In this document: positions 1 to 7,089 of the stretch, in pieces
How positions within the stretch are numbered: position 1 is the stretch's first letter
Layout of the letters: every line of letters starts with the position of its first letter
Assembly (NCBI GenBank): GCA_964534955.1
Contig: CAZHRR010000033.1
Coordinates: 1 to 20,304 of the forward strand
Source of the DNA: UBA2128 sp964534955
GTDB lineage: Bacteria; Fidelibacterota; Marinisomatia; Marinisomatales; UBA2128
Direction: 5' to 3'
Length of the DNA stretch: 20,304 bases
Notes under the pieces: model-generated
What the model saw: only the letters and a program-made list of their open reading frames with translations
The model's database searches: none
What the model was told of the DNA's origin: nothing
Translations under genes and position numbers: made by a program

Positions 1-854
1 GCAAAAGAGAGTGTTAACGAGAGACCTGCATACAAGGTTTGTTGCAGAGGATCAAGGAGAGAACCGTAATGCATAAGTAAACCTACAGATAAAGGACTTT
101 TTGCGGTAGATGAACTAACAACAAATGGACCTCCGTTGGTTTTTGTATCCCTAGATTTAATATCAGCTGAAACTGTCTCAACCCTTTGATTATTCCATTC
201 GGGTGCAGTTGCCCAAAGAACTGTGCCATTATTATCATATACAAAAACATCATCCATAGGAAGAACATTTGCCTGATTAAGAGCTTCCTCAAAGACTGCT
301 TTCAATCTAAGATCTGCTAATATCAACCCCAGTTCTCCCATCGATAGAATCAGTCGCTTCGCATATCCATAAACTGAGGGATAAAAACCTATAGAGGTTA
401 CTTTCTCAGACAACCCTTCAACTGTTTCTATTGGCAACCCTTTCAGATCAATTCTCTGCTCCCATTTTTGTTCATATAAATAATCCGGGTTATAATTTGA
501 TATGAAAGACATCTGCTGTTTTCCTTCGGGATTCAGTATACTAATTCGAGAATATATATCCCGGTAGGTAAAGAAGTACTTGGCAATATAAAACTTGAAA
601 GAATCAAGACTGGATACGGAAGGCTGGGCTTTTAGAAAATCATAAAGTACTAACAATCCCTCTTTTTCATCTTCAATTTTCTTATCAGCTATAAATTGAA
701 TCTGTTGAGCTTTTAGTTGCGCTTCCTCTTCTGCAATCATAATAATTCTATTCTTTGAACTGGTAAAATAGATCAATTGTAGTATAACGAGTGGAATAAT
801 AGAAATTAGAATTGAAAATCCTATCCATTGAAAACGTATTGATTTTAAATGCAT
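1..854 (-). CDS. Membrane sensor with Cache-like periplasmic domain (C-terminus beyond window)
   Basis: This is an open frame running off the left edge; I translated 284 residues from an ATG at 854. Residues about 9-30 (WIGFSILISIIPLVILQLIY) form a transmembrane helix. A roughly 240-residue extracytoplasmic region follows, including NPEGKQ near 145 and VYDNNGTVLWAT near 220, which are typical of PAS-like Cache folds. A second hydrophobic stretch begins near 272 (TLYAGLSLTLSF), just as the sequence ends. This topology is known from Cache-domain histidine kinases, diguanylate cyclases and chemoreceptors; the output domain is not visible, so the signalling type cannot be named. No Shine-Dalgarno sequence is evident. 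The start lies 168 nt downstream of the solute-binding protein stop, on the same strand, so the two could be linked (a binding protein next to a sensor), but the spacer holds a fold-back repeat. Confidence 0.72.
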   Translation of the reverse strand, partial: MHLKSIRFQWIGFSILISIIPLVILQLIYFTSSKNRIIMIAEEEAQLKAQQIQFIADKKIEDEKEGLLVLYDFLKAQPSVSSLDSFKFYIAKYFFTYRDIYSRISILNPEGKQQMSFISNYNPDYLYEQKWEQRIDLKGLPIETVEGLSEKVTSIGFYPSVYGYAKRLILSMGELGLILADLRLKAVFEEALNQANVLPMDDVFVYDNNGTVLWATAPEWNNQRVETVSADIKSRDTKTNGGPFVVSSSTAKSPLSVGLLMHYGSLLDPLQQTLYAGLSLTLSF

Positions 855-865
855 TTGTTATTTTA

Positions 866-1021
866 GGCTAAGACGAAGGCCAAGAATATTCCTTTTTCAT
901 AAAACGGTAGTACATCCTCCTACAGGTTCCCTTGCTTGCTCGCCCGCTCCTATGCTCGTCCACCCCCCTCTGCTCCTTGTTCCCTGCTTCATGTTCCTCA
1001 GCCTTAGCCTCCGCCTTCGCC
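866..1021. repeat. Fold-back, low-complexity intergenic element
   Basis: This fills the spacer between the solute-binding protein and the sensor gene. At the left end, GGCTAAGACGAAGG (866-879) matches at 11 of 14 positions the reverse complement of 996-1009 (GGCTAAGGCTGAGG on the minus strand). The right end continues as a degenerate hexamer run of the type AAGGCG/GAGGCT up to 1020. The middle is strongly strand-biased: on the plus strand it is almost all C and T. The RNA could fold into a long imperfect hairpin. I see no convincing gene or T-tract here, so I call it an intergenic repeat and not a terminator. Confidence 0.5.
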
Positions 1022-2629
1022 TTATTTTTTCATCCATGTTCCTTCCCAAACCCCAAACCGATCAGGATTGATATTCATCACATAGTTTTGCGTAAGATAG
1101 AAAGATTTGAACCAGAAAAGAAAAATTGCTGGTGGTTCTTTAAGTACTATTTCTTCCATTTGCTTATAGAGATTCTCCCGTTTCTTATCCATATGTTCTT
1201 TTACAGCTAAGGTATAAAGGGAATCAAAAACAGCATCATCAATGTGCAAATAGTATTTGCTGTAATATGGGAGAAGCTGATCCATGGGATCATCCCAAGC
1301 AGTGTAAAGAGTAAATCCTATATTATAGGCATTTTCATGAGCAAACGACTGAAGTTGGGATTCTAAAACGATGTCTGTTTTAATACCAAAAGCTTCTAAA
1401 TCTTCCTTAATATTTTGAAAAATAGGTTGGCTTGCAGGAGAAGTGGAAAATACGAGAGTTGGTAAACCAAAACCTCCCGGATACCCTGCTTCAGCAAGGA
1501 GATCCCTCGCTTTTTGAGGGTCATAACCATATTTTTCAATATTCGCATTCAAGGATTTGATAAGGGGTCCTCCAGCTGGTATACCTGTTGTACACAGCCC
1601 TTTACTCTGAATCTTTTCCCGATCTATTGCCCAGTTCAACGCTTGACACAAGTATTTATTGACCCTTAAGTCGCGATCAACAGGGCAATGCAGCAGCCAA
1701 ACTATGTTACCTTCTAAAAGATTGTATCCCTCTTTCTCCAGAGTATCAATTAAGGTATACGAAAAATCACTCTTATCACCTTGATCCAATTTCCCAGGTA
1801 TAGTATGCCTAACAACAGTCGGTGAGTTAATTTGACCAATGGAGATTAAATCAAATTCTTCTTTCAGTAATTTACGGTATCGACTGACCGGATCAGGATC
1901 GTGATGTAAAACGATCTTATCAAGATATGGCAGTTGCTGTCCATATTCATCTTTTACCCAGTAGTTGTCATTTTTTGCGAGCACGACTTCTCCTGGATTC
2001 AATTCCGCTAACCTGAAAGGACCACTGCCAACGGGATGATGACGGTAATCATCACCGTAATATTCGACTGCCTGTTTGGAAACAATAAAGAATTCCTCTC
2101 GTCCCAATTCATGGGGAAACATAGAATTGGGCTCATTAAGAATAATTCTGAGAACATAGCTGTTAAGAACCTCAATCTTCTCAATCTGCTTTACAACAGG
2201 AGCAACCCAATACGGTGAGCCCTTTGCTCTCATCCAAGAGAACTCTAAATCATAAGCAGTAATTTCTATCCCTTTACCGCCCATAAAACAGGGGTCATCT
2301 TGAAAGTGCAGGTTCTTTTTCAGGTAGATCGTCCATATTTTCCCTGAGGAATCTGATGAAATTGAATCAGCTAAATTACCAAGATAGCTATCCCCCCTAT
2401 AAACCGGTGAATAGATACGATCCATGACAAATACTGAGGATGTAAATTCAGAATCTCGAGCTGGATCAAATCCATGGGGATTTCCTCCGGGCAGATATAG
2501 TGTTCCACCAGGTTGAGGCTTTTCCACTTTCTGACATGAAATGAAAAGAAGCAACTGCAATATCAAGAATATGAGAGTGCATAAACTTTTATCTTTACTT
2601 ATGATAGAAGAACGTAAGTCAAACCGCAT
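1022..2629 (-). CDS. ABC transporter solute-binding lipoprotein, family 5 (peptide/nickel type)
   Basis: The product is a 535-residue extracytoplasmic binding protein of the SBP_bac_5 (DppA/OppA-like) family, normal in length for that family. After an atypical charged N-terminus (MRFDLRSSIISKDKS) comes a hydrophobic stretch ending in the lipobox-like LLFISC, with the acylated Cys at about residue 32. Family features include PGGTLYLPGGNPHGFDPARD just after the lipid anchor, the YDLEFSWMR segment, a GSGPFRL motif and the AGYPGGFGLPTLVF block in the C-terminal lobe. The frame can be extended 12 nt to a TTG at 2641, but the ATG at 2629 has GGAG (2636-2639) six bases upstream and is preferred. No permease or ATPase gene lies nearby, so its transporter must be elsewhere, or the protein may serve the adjacent Cache-type sensor. 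Substrate unknown. Confidence 0.88.
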   Translation of the reverse strand: MRFDLRSSIISKDKSLCTLIFLILQLLLFISCQKVEKPQPGGTLYLPGGNPHGFDPARDSEFTSSVFVMDRIYSPVYRGDSYLGNLADSISSDSSGKIWTIYLKKNLHFQDDPCFMGGKGIEITAYDLEFSWMRAKGSPYWVAPVVKQIEKIEVLNSYVLRIILNEPNSMFPHELGREEFFIVSKQAVEYYGDDYRHHPVGSGPFRLAELNPGEVVLAKNDNYWVKDEYGQQLPYLDKIVLHHDPDPVSRYRKLLKEEFDLISIGQINSPTVVRHTIPGKLDQGDKSDFSYTLIDTLEKEGYNLLEGNIVWLLHCPVDRDLRVNKYLCQALNWAIDREKIQSKGLCTTGIPAGGPLIKSLNANIEKYGYDPQKARDLLAEAGYPGGFGLPTLVFSTSPASQPIFQNIKEDLEAFGIKTDIVLESQLQSFAHENAYNIGFTLYTAWDDPMDQLLPYYSKYYLHIDDAVFDSLYTLAVKEHMDKKRENLYKQMEEIVLKEPPAIFLFWFKSFYLTQNYVMNINPDRFGVWEGTWMKK

Positions 2630-2635
2630 AGTCAA

Positions 2636-2639
2636 CTCC
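2636..2639 (-). promoter_or_regulatory. Ribosome binding site deciding the start of the solute-binding protein
   Basis: GGAG on the minus strand lies six bases before the ATG at 2629. It overlaps the alternative TTG-initiated extension, which therefore looks untranslated. Confidence 0.6.
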
Positions 2640-2755
2640 AATATTCCATAGATATTTTATCCTCAAAGTTTACTTCATCGAGGTCATCTTAACATTCTTA
2701 GGATAAATTTGTGTAGTAGTTTAGTACATTTCAAGCTTTATTCACAGTTACCTTA

Positions 2756-2780
2756 TTCAAACTTACTTTTTCAAACTTAC
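2756..2780. repeat. Short direct repeat TTCAAACTTAC, two copies
   Basis: Copies lie at 2756-2766 and 2770-2780. They are in the spacer upstream of the solute-binding protein gene, so they could lie in its promoter region. Function is unknown; two short AT-rich copies could also be chance. The rest of 2642-2868 shows nothing I can name. Confidence 0.3.
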
Positions 2781-2868
2781 CTCGGCTCGTAACAATAGTA
2801 GATTATTGGGGTTAAACTAAAAAAGGTACGAACGATTGGTCTTGCCGAGACTTCCTGCTGACTGGACG

Positions 2869-2976
2869 CCCGCCTACCATCAGTTGGGCAGGCCCGCCTG
2901 AACGACTCTAGTCGGGCAGGCCCGCCTGAACGACTCTAGTCGGGCAGGCCCGCCTGAACGACTCTAGTCGGGCAGG
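2869..2976. repeat. 28-bp tandem repeat with internal palindromes
   Basis: Three identical 28-bp units lie at 2886-2913, 2914-2941 and 2942-2969. A partial unit follows (GGGCAGG, 2970-2976), and a diverged half unit precedes (GCCCGCCT, 2869-2876). Each unit begins GGGCAGGCCCGCCTGAACGA and contains the inverted repeat CAGGC/GCCTG. GTCG at the end of one unit can pair with CGAC in the next, so the array can form a row of GC-rich hairpins. The array lies just downstream of tRNA-Leu. Copies are perfectly conserved, implying recent expansion or concerted evolution. There are no spacers, so this is not a CRISPR array. Confidence 0.8.
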
Positions 2977-2998
2977 GAACCCTCACCTCCAGAGGAGA

Positions 2999-3015
2999 TC
3001 CCGACTGAGTCGGGA
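2999..3015. repeat. Perfect hairpin downstream of tRNA-Leu
   Basis: TCCCGACT and AGTCGGGA form an 8-bp perfect inverted repeat around one base, or a 7-bp stem with a 3-base loop. It starts about 26 nt beyond the tRNA 3' end in the direction of transcription. A smaller hairpin, CTCC-AGA-GGAG, is adjacent. No U-tract follows, so it may act in 3' processing or be part of the neighbouring repeat family rather than a classical terminator. Confidence 0.5.
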
Positions 3016-3040
3016 CGCGTCTTCAGTTACTATGATGTTG

Positions 3041-3124
3041 TGCCGCGGGCGAGACTCGAACTCGCACCTCCAAAAGGAGACTAGCTCCTAAGGCTAGCGT
3101 GTCTACCAGTTCCACCACCACGGC
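3041..3124 (-). tRNA. tRNA-Leu (anticodon UAG)
   Basis: This 84-nt minus-strand gene folds as a class II tRNA. Acceptor GCCGTGG pairs with CCGCGGC, including one T-G pair. The D-loop carries the AACTGGTAGAC segment typical of tRNA-Leu. The anticodon stem CTAGC/GCTAG encloses loop CTTAGGA, placing TAG at positions 34-36 (window 3088-3090). The long variable arm is TCTCC-TTTT-GGAGG. The T-arm is GCGAG-TTCGAGT-CTCGC. The discriminator base is A (3041) and CCA is not encoded, so it must be added after transcription. It reads CUN leucine codons. The gene begins only 38 nt after the terminator of the large secreted-protein gene, so its promoter must be very short or overlap that terminator. Confidence 0.95.
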
Positions 3125-3162
3125 TAAGCACTACACGAATTTAGCTAATCACACTAATCCTT

Positions 3163-3195
3163 AAAACAAAAGAGGACAGCCGAGACCGTCCTCTT
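3163..3195 (-). terminator. Rho-independent terminator of the haem-cohesin protein gene
   Basis: On the minus strand, AAGAGGAC and GTCCTCTT form a perfect 8-bp stem around a 10-base loop, followed directly by TTGTTTT. It lies about 25 nt after the stop codon of the 1218-residue protein gene and separates that gene from tRNA-Leu. Confidence 0.85.
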
Positions 3196-3219
3196 CTTCA
3201 ATAGATTTTATCCAGAATG

Positions 3220-6200
3220 CTACTTCAGCAGGATCATCTTTTTGGTAGCAGCAAAGTCTTTGCTTTCCACGCGGTAGAAGTAAACACCGCTATTCACCGG
3301 TAAACCTGCACTGTCTCTACCGTTCCAAATAATATGGTATTGACCTGGCTCCAGATAAGCGTCCGTCAGAATTGTCACCTCCTGACCCAACAGATTCAAT
3401 ATACTTATTTTGGTATGACCGGATTGAGGAAGATCATACGCTATTGTTGTTGTCGGGTTGAACGGATTAGGGTAATTCTGATGGAGTGCGTAACTGTCGG
3501 GGATAAATCCGAGAGAATTGTTGACGATACCAACCCCTCCAATGCCAAACCAGTCACCAACTCCGAACGAGAAGATCGTAGGTTCACCCTCGGCATCGGA
3601 TGCTGCCGCTTCGGTGAAACTCAGCCCCACTGCACCTTCTTCAGCTCCAGCGGAAACACTTACAGTAACAGTCAGGATTGGTCCTTCACCCGGTGTGATA
3701 GCCTCAACAGGAGGTGTCATATCAAATTCCAAGATCCGCAGACTGCCATCCGTAAACTCATTCCAAGACATACTGGCATCAGCCGGGATTCGATCTGTTA
3801 TCGTCACGTCGGTCACCGTAAGCCAGTTGGGAAAATCCTCGATAAAGATCTGAAAACCGTACACATCAATTGTATTCTCAAGATCCACAGTATAAGTCCC
3901 TTCTTCGCCTACATTAGCGCTTCCGCCTCCAAAAGAGAAAAGGGCTTCAGGTGTACCAATTGCAAAATCACCGGCTGATACAAGTGTATAGATTTCGCTC
4001 TGTCCGGGACCCCAGAATTGATAGGAACCGAAATCCATATTGACTATAGTCTCCACTTCAGCGCTTGGATCAACAGCAAAAATTATCTCTGCTACGGGTC
4101 CTATACCGGGTTCAATGGCCTCATCAGAGAAACCAACTGCAGTAATCCAGTAAACACCGTCGGTTTCTGAACCGGACAGAACAATGCTTGCGGGCACTCT
4201 ATCCGTCGCCAGTACGGAGATTCCTTCCAAGACGTCCGGATTATCCACGATAAATATCTCAAAGCCGTAAATAGGTTGTGTATTGTTTAAGCTTAATTCC
4301 ACTGTCCCTTCACCACCGGGATCAGCAAAACCGCCACCTATCATAGCATACTGTGTCTCAATAAAGACTTCGAACGATCCGCCTTCGGTCGACACAATAA
4401 ATATGTTCCCTTCAGGTCCTGCTGCATCTGCCTGAGTGAACATAAGGTTTGCCACGACTTCAGAGGTGGAGGAAGCCCGGTAAGCAATGGCAGCCACGGG
4501 ACCGTCACCCGATGCAACTTCTCCACCGGAGAAGCTGGCAGTCATACTGCCGCCGGCCAGTTCTTCAAACTCAACAGTGAACCCAGCAGTTCGGTCGGTT
4601 GTAACCACATCCTCAGCCACAACTGCATTCGGAACATCTACAATAGTGAATGAGAATTCGCCTACGGGGGATGCATTTTCCAAGCTGACATAGATTGTAT
4701 CCACATAACCGGATATAGCTACTCCATTGCTGAGACTCATGGATACCCACTCAGCTGGAAGAGCTTCTGCCTCATTTGAAAATTCTGATTCGCCCATTTC
4801 ACCATAATCCGCAGTTACTACGTAATAGTACCATGTTCCGTTTTCCACTGATGTATCATCGTAGTTGAGCGTAGAAACGTCCACTACATCCAGTAATTCA
4901 TAGTCAGCACCGGAAGTTGTGGTACGGTAGATGTTGTAAGCTTCTAATTCCCGCAGATCAAGACTGTATATTTCCTCTGTCACAAATGAAAACTGAAACT
5001 CTGGTGAGAACTTCTGGTTGATATCAATAAACTCGCCATAAAATGGATTGGACACTTTACGTGTCACAGTTCTATCATCAATTGAACCAACAGGCAGCAC
5101 AGTTGCATTCACGAGATCTCTTGAATCATCAGCCATAATCCATAAATCCATTAAGAAATCACCAACTCCAGAAAGTGTCATAGATGAATAATCTGACAGT
5201 GGTCCATAATACGAAGCGCCGTCAAGAGTATTGTCTCCATCCATACATGGATAAGCATCATCAGCTGCATTGCCAAGTGGCTCTAAAAAGATTCCAACCA
5301 ATCCATCCTCAGGTATTGAACCCAGATCAATGCCATCTTCCCATTGATCGTCTCCAGAGGTTTGAAGTCCTTCAACAACAACTAGTTCAGTATAAGTATC
5401 CCAGTCAACAATATGAATCTTGTAATCCCAGGTACCATAAATACCCCACGATGAATGACGGAAATCAACCATCTCAATAGTTACGTTGGAGAATTCATTC
5501 AAGTCATAAACCACACCATATCCATTATCGAACGCTTGATAATACGCATTCTGGGGATCGTTACTGTGTTGGGATAGCTCATACAATTCTCCTCCGCCGC
5601 CAACGGGTTCAGACCAGGCCAGTGGAACATGACCATCAAGCCCGGTTTCAGCTGATAAATCAACCGGAGGCTCGAGGTATCCTGGATAAACTGTAACAAC
5701 ACCTTCTCCCAGTTCAGCAATCCAGATGGAACCACCAAAATCATCAGAAACGACCACGTCTTCAAAAGTCAAATTAATATCACCGGCATGTACAAAATCA
5801 CCAATTGAAGCAATGATGCTGATGATTTCACCATCACCTTCTACAATTGATCCGTTGTTGGGATCCCATACAACAACTCTTATAGCTCCACCTATCTCAG
5901 TCCACTCGACTTCAAACCCTTCTGCCCGTCCCGTAACTGAAACTGAATCAATAGTCAGATCGTTAGGTGTGTCCACCAGATCAAACTGAAGACCGCCTAC
6001 GCCTGCACCGTTAGTGAGACTAACAGAAATTCCAACCTGTTCCCCAGCGTCTGCGGTGCCGCCATCTACGTAGAGAGATGCTGTAGTGCCAACGGTCACT
6101 ATAGCTGGCTCGCCGACACTGGCATCCAGTTCATTGCCGTCGGGATCTGAGACGATCAGTCCGGAGAGGGCGAGTGTGACTACTGCTGAAGCCACATCAC

Positions 6201-6876
6201 TGGCATCATAATGTAATTCAATAATTTCACCGTCACCGGCTTCGATATTTGCTCCAGCTGTGCTCACCAATACAACTCGAATGTGCCCATCACCAAAATC
6301 GTTGAAAGAGACATCGAATCCAACTGCTCGTCCAACGGCTACGACATCAGAAATGGGAAGCATATCCGGGGACTGGACAACATCAAACTGTAGACCGCCC
6401 ACATCATCTGAGGTATTCTCAAGATTGACAGGGGCAACTACGTCAGTCGTATAAGCATCAACCTCAACGCTATCGATGGATAGAATAATGTCCCCTCCGC
6501 CAATATCCGGAGTCTCGAGTGCCCCCTCGGTAATCCAAGCTGCAATGAGGTCAATATAATTCTGAGCAATTTGGCCGCCGGGAGGCATGACACCCCCATG
6601 AACACCTGTGTTGGCCACTTTATTCCATAGAACAGAGTTGCCAGATGAGTAGGGTTCAACACGAAGAGCAGGTGCATATCCTGATGACTCCACATTTACC
6701 AGATCACTGTAGCTGGCTGTTTCAGTCAGGTTGAGACCGCTGGAATGACCTGATATGTGACAATTGATACAGTTTGAGTTAAAGATCGGCTGGATATCGG
6801 AATAATAATCAACCTGACCAAAAAGCAAAACAGGAAGTATCAGGAACATCATCAAGGGGACATTTCTTAGTTTCAT
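3220..6876 (-). CDS. Secreted haem c / cohesin-like / FN3 multidomain protein with C-terminal sorting domain
   Basis: The product has 1218 residues. Residues 1-20 are a signal peptide ending at LLFGQ. Residues 22-120 form a PSCyt1-like cytochrome c domain: CINCH (36-40) is the covalent haem site and Met97 in GVMPPGG is the likely distal ligand. Five cohesin-like beta-sandwich modules follow at about 130-262, 265-397, 710-838, 842-973 and 977-1108, recognised by recurring GLQFDVV/YGFEIFIV, DR.PA and EGDGEII/GPVA segments. Between modules two and three lies a roughly 310-residue insert ending in an FN3-like domain (EAYNIYRTTTSG to FSNEAEA). Residues 1124-1218 are the FlgD-like sorting domain (NYPNPFNPTTTIAYDLP, SGVYFYRVES, end KKMILLK), consistent with type IX secretion to the surface. 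GGAG lies 5 nt before the ATG. It is single-gene, with its own terminator. The substrate is unknown; no dockerin or enzyme domain is visible, so a surface redox, binding or scaffold role is inference. Confidence 0.85.
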   Translation of the reverse strand: MKLRNVPLMMFLILPVLLFGQVDYYSDIQPIFNSNCINCHISGHSSGLNLTETASYSDLVNVESSGYAPALRVEPYSSGNSVLWNKVANTGVHGGVMPPGGQIAQNYIDLIAAWITEGALETPDIGGGDIILSIDSVEVDAYTTDVVAPVNLENTSDDVGGLQFDVVQSPDMLPISDVVAVGRAVGFDVSFNDFGDGHIRVVLVSTAGANIEAGDGEIIELHYDASDVASAVVTLALSGLIVSDPDGNELDASVGEPAIVTVGTTASLYVDGGTADAGEQVGISVSLTNGAGVGGLQFDLVDTPNDLTIDSVSVTGRAEGFEVEWTEIGGAIRVVVWDPNNGSIVEGDGEIISIIASIGDFVHAGDINLTFEDVVVSDDFGGSIWIAELGEGVVTVYPGYLEPPVDLSAETGLDGHVPLAWSEPVGGGGELYELSQHSNDPQNAYYQAFDNGYGVVYDLNEFSNVTIEMVDFRHSSWGIYGTWDYKIHIVDWDTYTELVVVEGLQTSGDDQWEDGIDLGSIPEDGLVGIFLEPLGNAADDAYPCMDGDNTLDGASYYGPLSDYSSMTLSGVGDFLMDLWIMADDSRDLVNATVLPVGSIDDRTVTRKVSNPFYGEFIDINQKFSPEFQFSFVTEEIYSLDLRELEAYNIYRTTTSGADYELLDVVDVSTLNYDDTSVENGTWYYYVVTADYGEMGESEFSNEAEALPAEWVSMSLSNGVAISGYVDTIYVSLENASPVGEFSFTIVDVPNAVVAEDVVTTDRTAGFTVEFEELAGGSMTASFSGGEVASGDGPVAAIAYRASSTSEVVANLMFTQADAAGPEGNIFIVSTEGGSFEVFIETQYAMIGGGFADPGGEGTVELSLNNTQPIYGFEIFIVDNPDVLEGISVLATDRVPASIVLSGSETDGVYWITAVGFSDEAIEPGIGPVAEIIFAVDPSAEVETIVNMDFGSYQFWGPGQSEIYTLVSAGDFAIGTPEALFSFGGGSANVGEEGTYTVDLENTIDVYGFQIFIEDFPNWLTVTDVTITDRIPADASMSWNEFTDGSLRILEFDMTPPVEAITPGEGPILTVTVSVSAGAEEGAVGLSFTEAAASDAEGEPTIFSFGVGDWFGIGGVGIVNNSLGFIPDSYALHQNYPNPFNPTTTIAYDLPQSGHTKISILNLLGQEVTILTDAYLEPGQYHIIWNGRDSAGLPVNSGVYFYRVESKDFAATKKMILLK

Positions 6877-7089
6877 ATTAACTCCATCTGTAATTAAAGA
6901 TTGCTTGGTTTCTATGTTGAATTGCGCAAGCAGACTAAAGTAAATATAAGCTGCACTGCACCTTTATGACTTGATTTAACTCACACATATTGCTTGAACT
7001 AATATCCCTCTCTTGAAAGATAAGCCGAAGTTACAATCAGTGTACAATTCATCATATAGGTTTTTTCTCACTAATGATTTTGATTTGCT

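Noticed and set aside
932..1210. Plus-strand open frame across the purine/pyrimidine-biased spacer
   Set aside because: It is low-complexity at its start, then antisense to the solute-binding protein; composition follows the repeat.
2886..2976. CRISPR-like array of 28-bp repeats
   Set aside because: The units are directly adjacent with no spacers, and no cas genes are present.
3041..3124. Mobile-element attachment site at the tRNA 3' end
   Set aside because: No integrase gene and no second copy of the tRNA 3' end is present in the window.
3334..3978. Long plus-strand open frame opposite the haem-cohesin gene
   Set aside because: It is antisense to a clearly coding frame with recognisable domains, has no homology signal I recognise, and has an odd Cys/His-rich composition typical of shadow frames.
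6877..7089. Promoter or riboswitch upstream of the haem-cohesin gene
   Set aside because: There is an AT-rich TATATTTA near 6950 but no convincing upstream element at proper spacing and no recognisable structured RNA.
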